From: Lactuca virosa
Lineage: Eukaryota; Streptophyta; Magnoliopsida; Asterales; Asteraceae
Direction of reading: 5' to 3'
Length of the DNA: 64,000 bases
NCBI GenBank assembly: GCA_928212115.1
Contig: CAKMRJ010003334.1
Span: 41,276,380-41,340,379, forward strand
Every line of letters starts with the position of its first letter. Positions within the stretch are counted from its first letter, which is position 1. The notes below the pieces were generated by a model. It saw nothing but the letters and a program-made list of their open reading frames with translations, did no database searches and had not been told where the DNA came from. The translations under genes were made by a program, and so were the position numbers. Of this stretch, positions 11,012 to 23,284 are shown in pieces.

Positions 11012-12584
11012 GTTTTTTTGGAAACGGCAAATATATTAAAAAAACAAGCACTCGCAAGAAAGAAGCTAAAACGAGGCAGGAATACAAATACAAGGAGAAA
11101 AGTAAAGATAATAAGTATTTGACAAAGGAACATTACTATGAAAAAAAGTGAGAGAAATGTGGAATACACCAATCGGTCCACAATCTACATCCACAATTGC
11201 TTCTATACTTGTACCAGACATAGGATGAGGAAATAATGTTGTCCGCAATTTTTGTCGGTGGTGCAGCAATTTTATTAAAATTTTTGTCATTCCTGGCCAA
11301 TCAAATATTCCACAGGAGACAATAGAACACCAGATTTAGAATCTCTTTTTTTCTAGGGCAGTTTCCCCAAATAGCTGCATAATCAATGAATTCCTTAACA
11401 TTTAAGAATCTTCTCCTTTGTAGTCCACACCATTTTAGGATCCAGTCTTGTACCTCCCGAGTATAGTCACAAGTAATGAGCAGATGATCTGTTGATTCAT
11501 TCTCCTTGTTGCATAAAGGGAAAGTAATATTTGTAGTGTTAACACCCCTGACCATCAAAACATCACCAATATGGATTCTAGCCAATGAAGCTCTCCAAAT
11601 AAAGCGTCTTACTTTCAAAGGTATCAATTTTGACCAACAGATGGATAGACCTTTATACAAAATCAATTTAGATTTTGGCAACCTCCTCATGGCATTGACG
11701 ATGTATTACCCATTAGGGTTCAGAATGAATTCACAATCTTCTTTGGAAGATTTCACAACTGTCAACATTCCAATATCCTTGTACAATTGTAGAAGTTCAT
11801 TAGTCTCGATAGCGCCCATCGACTCAAACTTCCACATTTATGAGAAGCCATTGCTAGATAGCTGGTCCTCAAGAGCATAACATTTTAATGTTTCTAACAG
11901 TATTTAAGCCGGTCCTCGGGATGGATTTTACAGCCTTGGGGATGTTGCACCAAACGCCATTTGTGGATTTCCTAGCTATATATGAGGCTGGTTTATTGTG
12001 CAGGTTGTGAATGCTATCAATAACCATCTTCCACAAAATGTCTTTTCATTCATCATCCTCCACCACCATTTGATTAGGAGAGCTGTATTTTGCACAAATA
12101 AGGAGCCAATTCCAAGACCTCCATCAGATATTGGTGTAATGACTCTTGAACATTCCACCTAGTGAATTTTCTTTTTGGGCTGACCACAGTTCCACCAAAG
12201 AAATATGCGTCTGATCATTTTAAGTTTGTCAATGATTCCTTGAGGAGCTTTGAATAAAGACATGTAGTAGGTCGGAAGGGAACCAAGGACATATTTGATG
12301 AGAGTGAGACGACCACCAAACGATAAAGATTTAGCTTTCCAAACCTATATTTTGGAGATAAATTTATCAAGAATCGGCTTCCATTTCTTTTTCAATGCCA
12401 TATTAGCTCCAACTGGGACACCCAAATAATTGAAAGGGAAAGAACCCTCCAAGCAACCAAGAATACAGGCAGTTGCGTGTAATTCCGTGTTAGAAACTCC
12501 AACTCTAAATATACAAGATTTGTAAAAGTTCACTTTTAGACCAGATGATATGTGAAAGCAATTAAAGATACAAGAAAAATTTCT
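11012..12584 (-). mobile_element. 5'-truncated LINE with 13-bp target duplication
   Basis: The minus strand encodes broken pieces of a non-LTR reverse transcriptase. From about 12584 down: SGLKVNFYKS and FPFNYLGVPVGANM (C-terminal part of the reverse transcriptase), then DGGLGIGSLF near 12130. Next, at 11690-11301, is a zinc-binding domain with IPLKVRRFIWRA and C-x(n)-TDHLLITC. The 3' end is A-rich (AATATATTTGCCGTTTCC then A residues). AGTACTTTTTTGT occurs exactly at 10999-11011 and 12585-12597, which fixes both ends. The endonuclease and most of the polymerase were never copied. Stops and shifts make it inactive. Confidence 0.88.
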
Positions 12585-12597
12585 AGTACTTTTTTGT

Positions 12598-13353
12598 TAT
12601 TAGCACTATAAAACAATAAAACTATTTCAATATGGGTTTGATCTGATCTGGGCACAATCGAGTACGTCTTTATACAAAAAGGAAATTCCTAGGGCATATA
12701 ACTAAACTAGATCAAATTGTAAATATATAGATGTGAAACTTAGAAAGCGTCGTTCGACAATGCACACAAGTGTGTATGTTGGAAATTAAATGGGATAAAT
12801 GCAAGTTGACAAGTTTTTTATTGTCTAAATTGGAGGAAGAATATTCTATGGGTTATAAGGCTTTTATTACCTTAAGCATTGAAAAACTTTAGTGGAGGTT
12901 AAGGATTGTGCCACACCCATATGTGTGTCTAAACGAGCCGATGAAATGATACGAAAGGTTTTCAAAATGACGGATCAACTCTAGGCTTGAAGTTGGACGA
13001 GCTTCGTGGTAACAACACCAAATAATTGATTGTTATCTAGTATTTAAATTCCCCATGTGGTAGCTTGTGAGAGGCCAGACATCGTCATCAGTATGGTTTT
13101 TAGGGCTTCTATGTTTTTCAGGTTAGTATTAATAGGACCTCATAGGTCTCAATTACTCCACATCTCAGAAAACCGTAGCGTTCTCTACTTTCTCCTTTCC
13201 CCCTTGCGACACAACTTTCTTCTTGTTTTTCGAGTATCCGTTTTGTGTTTATAGGTTGTTCTATTGATATTGGAATGAATGATAATTGCATTAAATATTG
13301 GGGTTTTATAATGCGACTTACAACCATTGTAGATTTGTAGTACATAAAAACCT
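12598..13353. other. Intergenic stretch without recognised features
   Basis: AT-rich single-copy-looking sequence between the LINE and the Harbinger element. I see no coding frame with family resemblance, no tRNA-like boxes and no terminal repeats. Confidence 0.6.
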
Positions 13354-13920
13354 TTAGGTACCGTTTGGCAGAAGAACTGGGTGGAACTGAACTGGACTGA
13401 ACAGGACTGGACTGGACTGGACATGAGAAATAATTTGTATAGCGTTTGGTAAGATTGGACAGAACCGAACAAGTTGTCTAAAACTGTTTGGTAACAATAG
13501 AACTCGACAGAACAAGATGCAAAAATGACCAGACTACCCTTGTGCAAAAAACATTCATAATAACTCTATTTAACATACATAACTTCAAAATAAACATTTT
13601 TAGTAAAAAATTATTTAAAATTCTCATTAAAACAAGCTCTAATACCAAATAATCAAATTTGCTTCAAAATTAACAAAGTTCTAAACCAAAATGGTTTCTA
13701 AAATCCTGATTTTTAAATAAAAAAATAACAAACTTCAATTGTCATCTTCCAATATAGTCTTCACAAAAAGTGGTTTGGTAGCTGCGTCCAAGCTATTCCA
13801 CATCGGTAACAAATTCAGGTTTTTTGTAAACTTCAAACAAACTCGCATGATTTCTGAAGAAGACAACTCCATGGTCTTCGACTCTTCATGTATAGTTTTT
13901 AAGTCTGTGAGGTCATTTGT

Positions 13921-14316
13921 TTAAGACGTAATAGCCTTAGTCATTTTCGGGGTTTCCCCGGATACGGTAGCTAACCCCATTTGAATTACATGTGTTACTT
14001 CTTCAGATGTCGCTTTTCTTTTTCTATTTTGCGCCGAGTCTTTGGGATTTGGATTGGAGGAAGTTGCAGTGTTTTGAGGATTAGAGTTAGACGATGGAAA
14101 ATTTTCTCCTTCTTCGTTATCAACATTTTGATTTTCTGTCACATCAGCCGTCGATTTAGCCATACCGCCTGTAGCTCGATCTTTACCAAAAACATTTGCT
14201 AATCGCTCGTATGCAGAGAATGGTTTGTCCGCGACATAGTTTTTGTTTGGATGTTTCTAGTAAAACAAACAAAGTTACATGTAAAACCATATATTTAATA
14301 CTTAGATATGCATACA

Positions 14317-14373
<57 letters not shown>

Positions 14374-14695
14374 CACTAACCTTTAGATATTCCTCTAATA
14401 TCTCAGCAGAATCAACTACTACACATTTACGAGCATCATCCCAACCAAACCCACTTGTATTTTGCATATCATATGCAACAGAAAATTTATCCTTTAAACG
14501 TTTGATTTTGTTTTGCACATGCTTTCCTTTTATATTAATACCAACGACTTTTTTCCGCAACTTTAGAACGACTTGATCATAGGTTCCAGGCCTAAAGCTT
14601 CCATTATCACCTTTACCACCGATAACAACAATGTCTTGAAGGATGGTAATCAATGCATCCTCTTCTTCTTGAGTCCATTGACGCCTGTCTGCCAT
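13921..14695 (-). CDS. Harbinger ORF1, Myb/SANT-like DNA-binding protein
   Basis: Two exons: 14695-14381 (105 codons) and 14256-13921 (111 codons plus stop). They are separated by a 124-nt phase-0 intron (14257-14380) with donor AAAG/GTTAGT and acceptor TTTTACTAG/A; a (TA)n run fills most of the intron. The protein is about 216 aa. Residues 1-85 form a trihelix/Myb-like domain starting MADRRQWTQEEEDALI, with tryptophans at helix positions. The middle has PFSAYERLANVFGKDRATGG, typical of Harbinger ORF1 and plant Myb_DNA-bind_3 proteins. The tail is polar and low in complexity, with a basic NRKRKA motif. In this superfamily ORF1 helps transposase reach the nucleus and the element ends. No disabling change is seen. 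Confidence 0.88.
14320..14371. repeat. (TA)n microsatellite in ORF1 intron
   Basis: About 25 TA units make up nearly half of the 124-nt intron of the Harbinger ORF1 gene. Length changes here would not alter the protein. Confidence 0.95.
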
Positions 14696-14885
14696 GATTG
14701 GTTATCTGCTTTTGTCATATTATACATAACAAAGGTAAATATATAAAAATGGAAAATATGAAAACAAATCATCCACTAAGCAAGTTAAAATTAATAAAAA
14801 CATACACAAAAATCAAAGTTGTTCACATCCATAACAATTACAAATAACAAACTTAAAAGTAAAAGTTCTAAAAAAAAACAATCTA

Positions 14886-16259
14886 CTAAGATCTAGTTGA
14901 CATCCAAGACTCAAACATTTTGTGTGTTAAATCAGCTCTCCATTGAGTCCATTCATTACTTGATTCAACAACATCCACAATTTGAAAATGATTTGGTTGT
15001 TCTTCCCTGATAGACATATCTTCAAAAGTGCTAGACGTGTTTTCTTCCGGATCAAGAGCCATGTGTGTCCTTATAAATTTATGCAACAAAGCACATGCCA
15101 TGACTATTATCCCTTGAATTCTTATCGGATAAAATGATGGACTTCTTAATATAGCCCAACGTCTCTTTAGTAGACCAAAACACCTCTCAATAACATTCCT
15201 TGCTTGAGAGTGTTTCATGTTAAAGTATTCCTCCTTATTTGTAGGTGCACGTGTACTACCTTCCCATTCCCGTAAATGATACCTAATACCTCTATATGGT
15301 GCCAAAAGACCTTCACCATTGATATATCCTCCATCAGCCAAATAATAGTTACCTATAATAAATAAAATAATCTATATGAATATGTAATTATGTTTACTTC
15401 AAATATTTAGTAATTATCGTTTTAGCGCACCAATTGGAATCTTCAAACCATTATGTCTAGTAATTTCATCCCGCAAAACCCTTGAATTAGTAGCTAAACC
15501 TTCCCAACCAGCTAAGACGTAGACAAAATTCACGTCACGATTGCAGACACCTAACACATTCATTGCCATATTACCCTTTCTTGTTTGGTACCTTGGTTTA
15601 TCTGAGTCAAGGACATTAACTTCAATATACGTTCCATCAATTGCTCCTAGACAACCCTATAAATAAAATACTAACCCGTTCTTAGTTCAAACCTTATATT
15701 AATTTGTAATATATCATAATAATATTATAATGATTACCTGGAACCATTTCCATCGGTTGTCTGTACAATCATTTTCAACACGCGTTGGGTTAACAAACAA
15801 TATCTCTTGCAAATGCATCAAAGCACCCAAAACTCGATGAACATAACGACTTACCGTTTCCCTTGACCGAAAGAATCTAACTTGAATACATCTGTTTTTT
15901 TTGTGGTGTGCTAATATGTTTAAGAATATAGCAACTTGCTCCTCAATGATCACTAAACCGTCGTTTAATAATCCACCATGAGTTTGTAGTAACTCACATA
16001 AACGTGCAAATGCATTTTTGTCCATACGTAACACATTTATACAATTTTCATCACTTTCACGTGTGATACGTTGTATTTCGGTTGACCTTTTCGAAATTGT
16101 GTCTAATCTACTTTCTAATGTACTTTCACTTAGATCTCTCATTTGAGCTTCTTTTTCCTCACATTCAATTAACCAAAGTCTAATTGTAGCTAGGCACATC
16201 AACAACCGAATATAACTCTCCAATAATTTCACAAATAGGAGCAAATGATTACGATCCAT
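14886..16259 (-). CDS. PIF/Harbinger transposase, second catalytic Asp replaced by Asn
   Basis: Three exons: 16259-15738, 15656-15431 and 15352-14886. The introns are 81 and 78 nt (CCAG/GTAATC...TTATAG/G, phase 0, and AATTG/GTGCGC...TTATAG/GT, phase 1). They join to 404 codons plus stop, the usual length. I chose the ATG giving MDRNHLLLF at 16259; an upstream in-frame ATG at 16322 is possible. The N-terminal part has the helix-turn-helix-like region (VAIFLNILAHHKKNR, then FFRSRETVSRYVHRV). The catalytic core shows D181 (GAIDGTYIEV), then GWEGLATNSRVL where the family has Asp before SRVL (here N231, codon 15486-15488), then E305 (RNVIERCFG). Asn at the second position should abolish metal binding and cleavage. 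The rest of the frame is intact. Confidence 0.9.
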
Positions 16260-18177
16260 ATCTACAAAGTTGATAAAAAACAAGTAAAAAAACAACATAT
16301 GCTTGACTATAATGAGAAGCATACACTTAAGGGGGTTGGTACAATCAATTAACAGGTATTAAAAACTTCCTGACAACTACAAACACACAACTACAAGCAC
16401 TCATGGGCATTTTCGTCCATAATCGAGTATCTAAAACATGCATTTGACAGAGACAATATAAACTCGATATGAACAAACTTCTAGAACCAAATGTTTCTAA
16501 ATTCAATAACTATTAATAAAAAACAAAGAATTTCAAAATTATTGGGTAAATATGTACACCAGGAGGCATCAAAACTATATTAGGCTTACAGGTTATCAAG
16601 ATGTATTAGGCTGAGAATTGATTGTGGTAAATCTACACGAATATACTGGTCATTTATCAAAAATGAGTTGAGGATGAAAAAAAAATGATGCCTGCAACTG
16701 TGTTCATGCAGGGGTATGATGATCAATGTAAATTCAAGGGGTATAATGGTCAATGTAAGGTAATTTTTATTTAAATAGTTGAAGAACGATGATGGAAATG
16801 ATATTATGGTATTAGATTTTTTTATTCGTTAATCTTTTTGCAGTTTGGAGGTTAAAAACTATTTGTATGAGTTCAAGCAATATCAGAAAGGTAATCAAGT
16901 AAAACAAATTATTGGAATGTGGCATTAAATCTTGATGCTTTATACACATATTGTTAGATGATTGGGAGCATGGATTTGGTGAAGATATGATTCATGGATA
17001 TACATGGGTGTATTGGTCATAAAAAATGAGTCAAGTATGACAACCAAATGACGCCTGCAACTGTGTTCATTCAAGGGGTATAATGGTCAATGGTCACAAT
17101 AACATTAAATTAAAGTGTAAAGGAACCTGTGTGTGAAATTGATTTTGAATAATCTACAACAATCAACTCATATATATCGCATTAACAGGAAAATTGAGTT
17201 TAGAAAGAATAAAGGCAAAATTGGGTTTAGAAAGATCAGACGCATGTATGTATAACGACTGACATAAAATCTTGAAATCAATTGATACAAGTATGTAAAA
17301 CTAGATAAAAAAATACAAAGCAACTGATAGCTAATAACATATCGATGCAGGTGAATAAAAAGAGAAGTAGACTTGAAATCAATCAGGTAAGTAGAGAAAG
17401 AAACATCACACCTTTGAAATCGAATTCCTTGCAGATGAGATATCGTGAAATTGATTAGACTCGGAATTACTTGGTTGATTATTTGAAGAAGATAATCGAC
17501 TACCAGTGTATGTATAGCGAGAAAGATGAGATGAGGCTATGAGAAAGATGGAGATGAGGCTGCAAAAGTGTTCCTAATAAGGGTATTTCCGTCCAAGGAA
17601 TAGAAGATAAAAACGTGTTCCACCTATTTGGGTGGAACTATTTTTTAAATGAATAGTCCCATTGGACTTGGTCAAAAAAAATTTGTTCCAGATCTACTTA
17701 TGCCAAACACCTTCTGAAAAATTATAGTTATGTTATGCTCCACTTAGTTCCCCCATCAAACAGGGCCTTACGCACATGAGTCATTTCAGATAGTTACTAG
17801 TCAAGATTTGAAATTTTCAGGTTGATTTTATTTTTCTTGTCTCATCTTTTAGTTTAGTTGACAACATGACATTCATTCTTCTATATTTTTTATAATGAGA
17901 TTTGATTGCGAATGATTAATTTGATTTTAAATAATAATTAAAATTTTTATTTACAATAAAGCAATGTAAAATTTTTAGCATTATTTGTTGATTTATTACT
18001 TTGGATATTACTAATAGTTCGATATTAATTTACATTATTAATGGCTGAATTATTTATAAATCGAACCTGAAATCCATCTGTATATTATATTTTAAATTAG
18101 TTTAGAAAAATTAAATATCCTTTTAAATTTTATTCTTATTTATTCTCCTATCATATCAAATGTTCATATCAAATGTT

Positions 18178-18187
18178 GACACGTGTC
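18178..18187. promoter_or_regulatory. G-box palindrome GACACGTGTC
   Basis: A perfect 10-bp palindrome with a CACGTG core, about 340 bp before the TATA box. Such boxes bind bZIP and bHLH factors (light and abscisic-acid responses) in plants. That it acts here is inferred. Confidence 0.55.
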
Positions 18188-18326
18188 ACATGAAATTATA
18201 CTAAAATTAATAATTATTTAATCCACTTGTTACCATTTTATATGTTAAAAAGATAAATAGAAATAAAATATAACATAATATTTAATTTATTATTACTTTA
18301 TTAGAAGACAAATAAATGTTAACGCC

Positions 18327-18341
18327 GGGTCAAATTGACCC
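18327..18341. promoter_or_regulatory. Inverted W-box pair
   Basis: GGGTCAAATTGACCC is a perfect 15-bp palindrome made of two facing TTGACC W-box cores. It lies about 185 bp before the TATA box. WRKY factors bind TTGAC(C/T), and a facing pair suits two bound proteins. Function is inferred. Confidence 0.55.
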
Positions 18342-18526
18342 ACATGGAGTTGGACCCACACTTGTTTTTAAATGATATCCAAACCTGTCTCTCGTTTCAC
18401 CGATTATAGCGTATAGCATGTACACTTGCAGACTGTACATCAATACTTATCAAGTAAAAATCTATATTAAATTATATTTTATTTAATTTTATGCAATCTA
18501 AATGACTAAACATAAGATATTTTCCT

Positions 18527-18535
18527 TATAAATAA
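18527..18535 (+). promoter_or_regulatory. TATA box of catalase gene A
   Basis: TATAAATAA lies 79 bp before the start codon, which predicts a transcription start near 18557-18565 and a 5' leader of about 50 nt. Confidence 0.75.
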
Positions 18536-18613
18536 GTCTCAAGCATTTGCATTGAAAGGACGTACAAGCGGAAAGCTTCTCTCTTCCTTCTCCTCTTCAC
18601 TCTCATCAGGATC

Positions 18614-18902
18614 ATGGATCCCTACAAGGTACAACTCTCGAATGCCGCTTTGTACAACTCTTTCATGCATACAATGATGATGTTTGGAATGATGGGATAT
18701 ATTATATTTTTGATCTTTATTTCGAAAAAGTTTCACAAACTTGCTTTGTTAAAATTTTTTTTCATATCACTCAGTTTTGAACGATCATCGTATTCTTATT
18801 GCATGTGATAGTATACACAACATTTATTTTTATTTTTCTCTTTAGATCATATGATTTCGAATTTTATTGTAGTACATACAAAAATGTTGATGCTTGTATG
18901 TG

Positions 18903-18956
<54 letters not shown>

Positions 18957-21900
18957 CAGTATAGATATATGAGTGCAAATGTATGAATCGAGTCAGAGCT
19001 TAAGCTCATATAAGTCTAGAGAACCACCTATTTGAAATGGATCAAGGTTTGCTCAAGCTTTTGAAGGTCAGTTTCTTTTAAGTGATCGCGAGATGTGTTC
19101 CGGTTTAAGTAATAAGATCTATTTTTATAGAAATACTTGGTATACTTATTATATAATTGACGTGCTTAGTATTTGCTTTTATAAAGATAGACATACATAT
19201 ATAAAACTTACAGAATAATATTTTTATCACTCTTTAAGTTACAGACAATATCACCTTATTAGTTATGTTTGATTTGATGTAGTATGTGCGGTGTGCCATC
19301 ATTTCGATAATAAATGTTTGCTTGTTGTTTAAAGTACTTTTAATAATAATTTCAATTTTGAAAAAAATAATATTGACTATTATTGTGGGAAAATTTAATG
19401 ACTAATTTAAATTTACAAAACTAGTTTATAGATATAAATTTAAAACAGAACATATTAAAAGTAGTTTGTTTTCTAAGATAGAATTTAGTAAGATCGGATG
19501 GTTTTGAAATCCAAACTTCATGACGTGTACAAGATCTTATACAATTTAATGCATTTTGTTCTTCTCCTCTTAGTACAAACAAAATATTAGAAAATAAGCA
19601 ATTATATTCCATGTGTTCTTCTCTTTTTTTAATACATGAGCTACAAATTTATTAATCTCATACTTAAATGTGTATAATTTATAACGATAACAATTATTTC
19701 TTTTGTGTTAGAAAAATAACATGTAATTAAACATAGAACTTGACAAAATAAGTTTAAAGATTTGTTGATTATCCAAAATACTTTTGATTAAAACAAATGA
19801 ATACAATTCATATCTAATACTTTTTCTTAATATAACCGATAGATCTAATTATCAATTGAATGTTAGATATTATCGACCGATCCAGTCAATTGACTGTTAT
19901 CAACTTAACGGAATCAACAAAATTAATCCATTTTTCCATCTAATTATAACCAACAAAATCACATCAGTTTTGAGTTGTGGTTGCGTGATGAAATTGGAAT
20001 GAATGATTACTTAGTGGGAATTAGGGGTTATGTTTCCATATTTTAATTGTATTCTTTTATATAAAATTTTCATTATAATGTTAATTAGTAAAGTTTTCTT
20101 TATAAATATATAAAAGATACAAATAATTTATTAATAGATTTATATTGATTGAAATATTGGATAATAATTGAATGGGTCAATGAAATGATAATTGGATGAA
20201 TCCAAAAATAATAATTGAATCAAATAGGTTCGGCTTCTCTTCGATCTAGATTATCATCTAACAATCGATCCAATTAATTTAATATTTAACCGATCTAATA
20301 AAATCACAAATACATGTCTAATGTTTGCCAATCATTTTTAACTGAATCGGATCAATTAATTTCTATGCATCTTAGCTTATCACATAAAGTCATAATTAGA
20401 CAGACCATCAAAAACCACAAATCGTTTTGAAAAAGATTTTGGTCCAAAAATAGATCTAATACGAAGCTTACTACATAATATAATATACTTTTATTTTTAT
20501 TATTAAAAGACTTTAGATCAGCTATATCAGATATGTGTAGAAAGATTATCAATTTACTAATATATATAAAATAATTATTTTCACGCATTTAACATTATAA
20601 AATTACACATTTTATTACTTACATAGAAATTTTCATTTATTTTAAAATAATTGATGATTTGTTATTTATGTAACCTTTACGTAAAATAAAAATTATAATA
20701 AATCTAATGATATTAATAACTAATTTATATAAAATAACTTTTCACCTTTAATGGTTGTACAAACTACAAAGTAAAAACCATGTATTTTTTTAGGACATGA
20801 AATAATATCTATATTTTAATTTAAAATTGAAATATATTATTAAAAACATATGAAAAATTCTGTATTTTGTCACCTTTACAGAACACCTCCCGTCTCCTGC
20901 AGAACTGTTGCTACAGGCGGCCACCGTGTGAATATCTTATGCTTGTTTAATCTTGACACCGATCTTAATTTCTCTCTTTTTTTTTCCTTGCAATCGATAA
21001 AATCATTTAAAAGGCGTCAGATGTTATGTATAGTTGGATTCGTAATTCTCTTTTCCTGCTCTCAACTGAGTAAATTTCGTATGATTTATCGTGTAAATTC
21101 AACTCTATAATGAACCAAGGAGCTGAATCTATCGTCCGATTGTGCAGGAATCGAAACTCATCCTCCCTCCCCCTGATGTAATTACGGATAAACTGTTATC
21201 TTTTTAATCGAAATGGATCAATGACATTTTCGCTCACTAATTCTTCGATTTGTTGTTTTGTTGCAGCAACGCCCTTCAAGTGCTTACAACTCCCCATTCT
21301 GGACAACAAACGCCGGTTTACCAGTTTACAACAACACTGCATCACTGACTGTTGGAAACAGAGGTCCGATTCTCCTTGAAGATTATCATCTGATCGAAAA
21401 ACTTGCAAACTTCACTCGTGAAAGGATCCCAGAGCGTATAGTCCATGCAAGAGGTGCTAGTGCAAAGGGTTTCTTCGAGGTCACACATGACATCACTCAT
21501 CTCACCTGTGCTGATTTCCTCCGTGCTCCCGGAGTTCAAACTCCGACGATTGTTCGTTTCTCTACTGTCATCCATGAACGTGGAAGCCCTGAAACCATCA
21601 GAGACCCCCGAGGTTTTGCAACCAAGTTTTATACCAGAGAGGTAATTAAGCATTAGCTTAAATTAAATATGCTGATTTCTTCTCTCTGGAAATCTGACAT
21701 TTGTTCTCTTCGACTTTTAGGGTAACTTTGATATTGTGGGAAACAACTTCCCTGTGTTCTTCACTCGTGATGCAATGGCATTCCCAGATGTGATCCATGC
21801 ATTTAAGCCAAACCCTAAATCGCACATCCAGGAAGACTGGAGAATTCTTGACTTTCTCTCACACCATCCAGAAAGCTTGAACACTATGACATTCTGGCTG

Positions 21901-23209
21901 GATGATGTTGGGATTCCAACTGATTACAGACACATGGAAGGGTCAAGTGTTAACACTTTAACCCTAGTTAACAAAGAAGGGAAAACACACTATGTGAAGT
22001 TCACATGGAAACCCACATGTGGAGTCAAGTGTTTGATGGATGAGGAAGCTATCAAGATCGGAGGAGCTAATCACAGCCATGCGACACAAGATCTTTATGA
22101 CTCCATTGCAGCTGGGAATTTCCCGGAATGGAAGCTTTTTCTGCAAGTTATTGATCCGGATCATGAAGACAGGCTTGACTTTGACCCACTTGATGGAACG
22201 ATGGTATGGCCGGAAGATGTGGTACCTTTGCAGCCGGTTGGGCGTATGGTTTTGAACAAGAACATTGATAACTTTTTTGCTGAGAATGAACAATTGGCGT
22301 TCAATCCCGGACTTGTTGTCCCCGGAATCTACTATTCCGATGATAAGATGCTTCAAGGGAGAATCTTTGCGTATTCCGATACGCAGAGGCATCGTCTTGG
22401 ACCGAATTATCTTCAACTTCCGGTCAACGCCCCCAAATGTGCTCATCATAACAATCATTATGATGGAAATATGAACTTCATGCATAGAGATGAAGAGGTG
22501 GGTTTTCTTTTCATTTTGTTAATTAGGTTTAATTAGTTCATAAAAATTTGTGGGTTTCATTAATTACAAGAAAAAAATACAACCAAAATCCAAACTTTCT
22601 AAAATATGCGATGGATTTCTTCCAGGTTGATTACTTCCCTTCGAGGTATGATCGTGTTCAGCATGCTCAGAAGTACCCGATCAATTCTGCTAGGGTTACG
22701 GGAACCCGTGAAAGGGTTAGTCTTTTTTTTTTTTTCTTGGTTTCTTCCATGACTCATTTTTATCAAATATTAAAAAAACAAAAACACCAAAATAAATAAT
22801 TATGGTTTCTTTTCAATGCAGACTGTGATCCCAAAATTTAATGATTTCAAGCAGCCAGGAGAGAGATACAGATCCTGGGAACCAGACAGGTACTTATTTT
22901 ATATCTCATTTGTTTTTTCTATAATTGTTTCAAGATTCCATCAATTTTATAAACTGTTAATTATATTTATAGGCAAGAACGATTCATTCACCGAATGGTT
23001 AAGATGTTGTCCGACCCACGGGTCACCCATGAGCTCCGCAGTATTTGGATCTCCTACTGGACCCAGGTATGTTCTAATATTCATGTAACAATGTCCCCCT
23101 TTTTAATCTTGTTTGTTGTAATTTTAATTTTTGGGCGATTTTTTTGCAGGCTGATCAGTCTTTGGGCCAGAAGATAGCCTCAAGGCTCAGTGTGCGGCCC
23201 AGTTACTGA
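18614..23209 (+). CDS. CAT: Catalase gene A (7 exons, 492 aa)
   Basis: Coding exons: 18614-18628, 21267-21641, 21721-22497, 22626-22715, 22822-22889, 22973-23066 and 23150-23209. All introns are GT-AG and the exons sum to 493 codons with stop. The product is a haem catalase (2 H2O2 to O2 and water) of the peroxisome matrix, a homotetramer in this family. Visible landmarks: exon 1 encodes only MDPYK; distal-side His65 in VHARGAS; Asn138 in GNNFPVFF; proximal haem ligand Tyr348 in YSDTQRHRLGPNY. QKI at positions -13 to -11 corresponds to the QKL peroxisomal signal of plant catalases, and the protein ends RPSY. Intron 1 is long (2638 bp). The intron that splits the equivalent of codon 38 in gene B is absent. 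The protein has the full family length with no damage, so it is probably functional. Confidence 0.97.
18908..18952. repeat. (TA)n microsatellite in catalase A intron 1
   Basis: About 22 TA units lie 280 bp into intron 1 of the upstream catalase. The remainder of that 2.6-kb intron is AT-rich and I recognise no transposon in it. Confidence 0.95.
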
Positions 23210-23252
23210 ACATAAACGTTTTGGGACGATTGTTTGAGTGTGGTCAACGGGT

Positions 23253-23284
23253 CAATGTCAAGGTCAAGGTCAAGGTCAAGGTCT
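23253..23284 (+). repeat. Hexamer repeat in catalase A 3' region
   Basis: Four to five tandem copies of GTCAAG/GGTCAA begin about 45 bp after the stop codon, probably in the 3' untranslated region. The copy number is likely polymorphic. Confidence 0.9.

Larger units (their letters stand above)
13357..17767 (-). mobile_element. PIF/Harbinger DNA transposon, two ORFs
   Basis: The 4.41-kb element is flanked by TTA target duplications (13354-13356 and 17768-17770). Its imperfect terminal inverted repeats are GGTACCGTTTGGC on the left and, read inward from the right, GGCCCTGTTTGAT. It carries the two genes typical of the superfamily, a Myb/SANT-like ORF1 and a DDE transposase, both on the minus strand. 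The left subterminal region has repeated GGACTG/GGAACTG words (13379-13425). Both ORFs are open after splicing, but a catalytic residue is changed, so the element looks recently inactivated. Confidence 0.95.
17771..18526 (+). promoter_or_regulatory. Upstream region of catalase gene A
   Basis: About 750 bp of AT-rich DNA between the Harbinger element and the catalase TATA box. It has no coding frame. It holds two conspicuous perfect palindromes, annotated separately. The transposon end at 17767 lies only about 760 bp from the TATA box. Confidence 0.6.
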
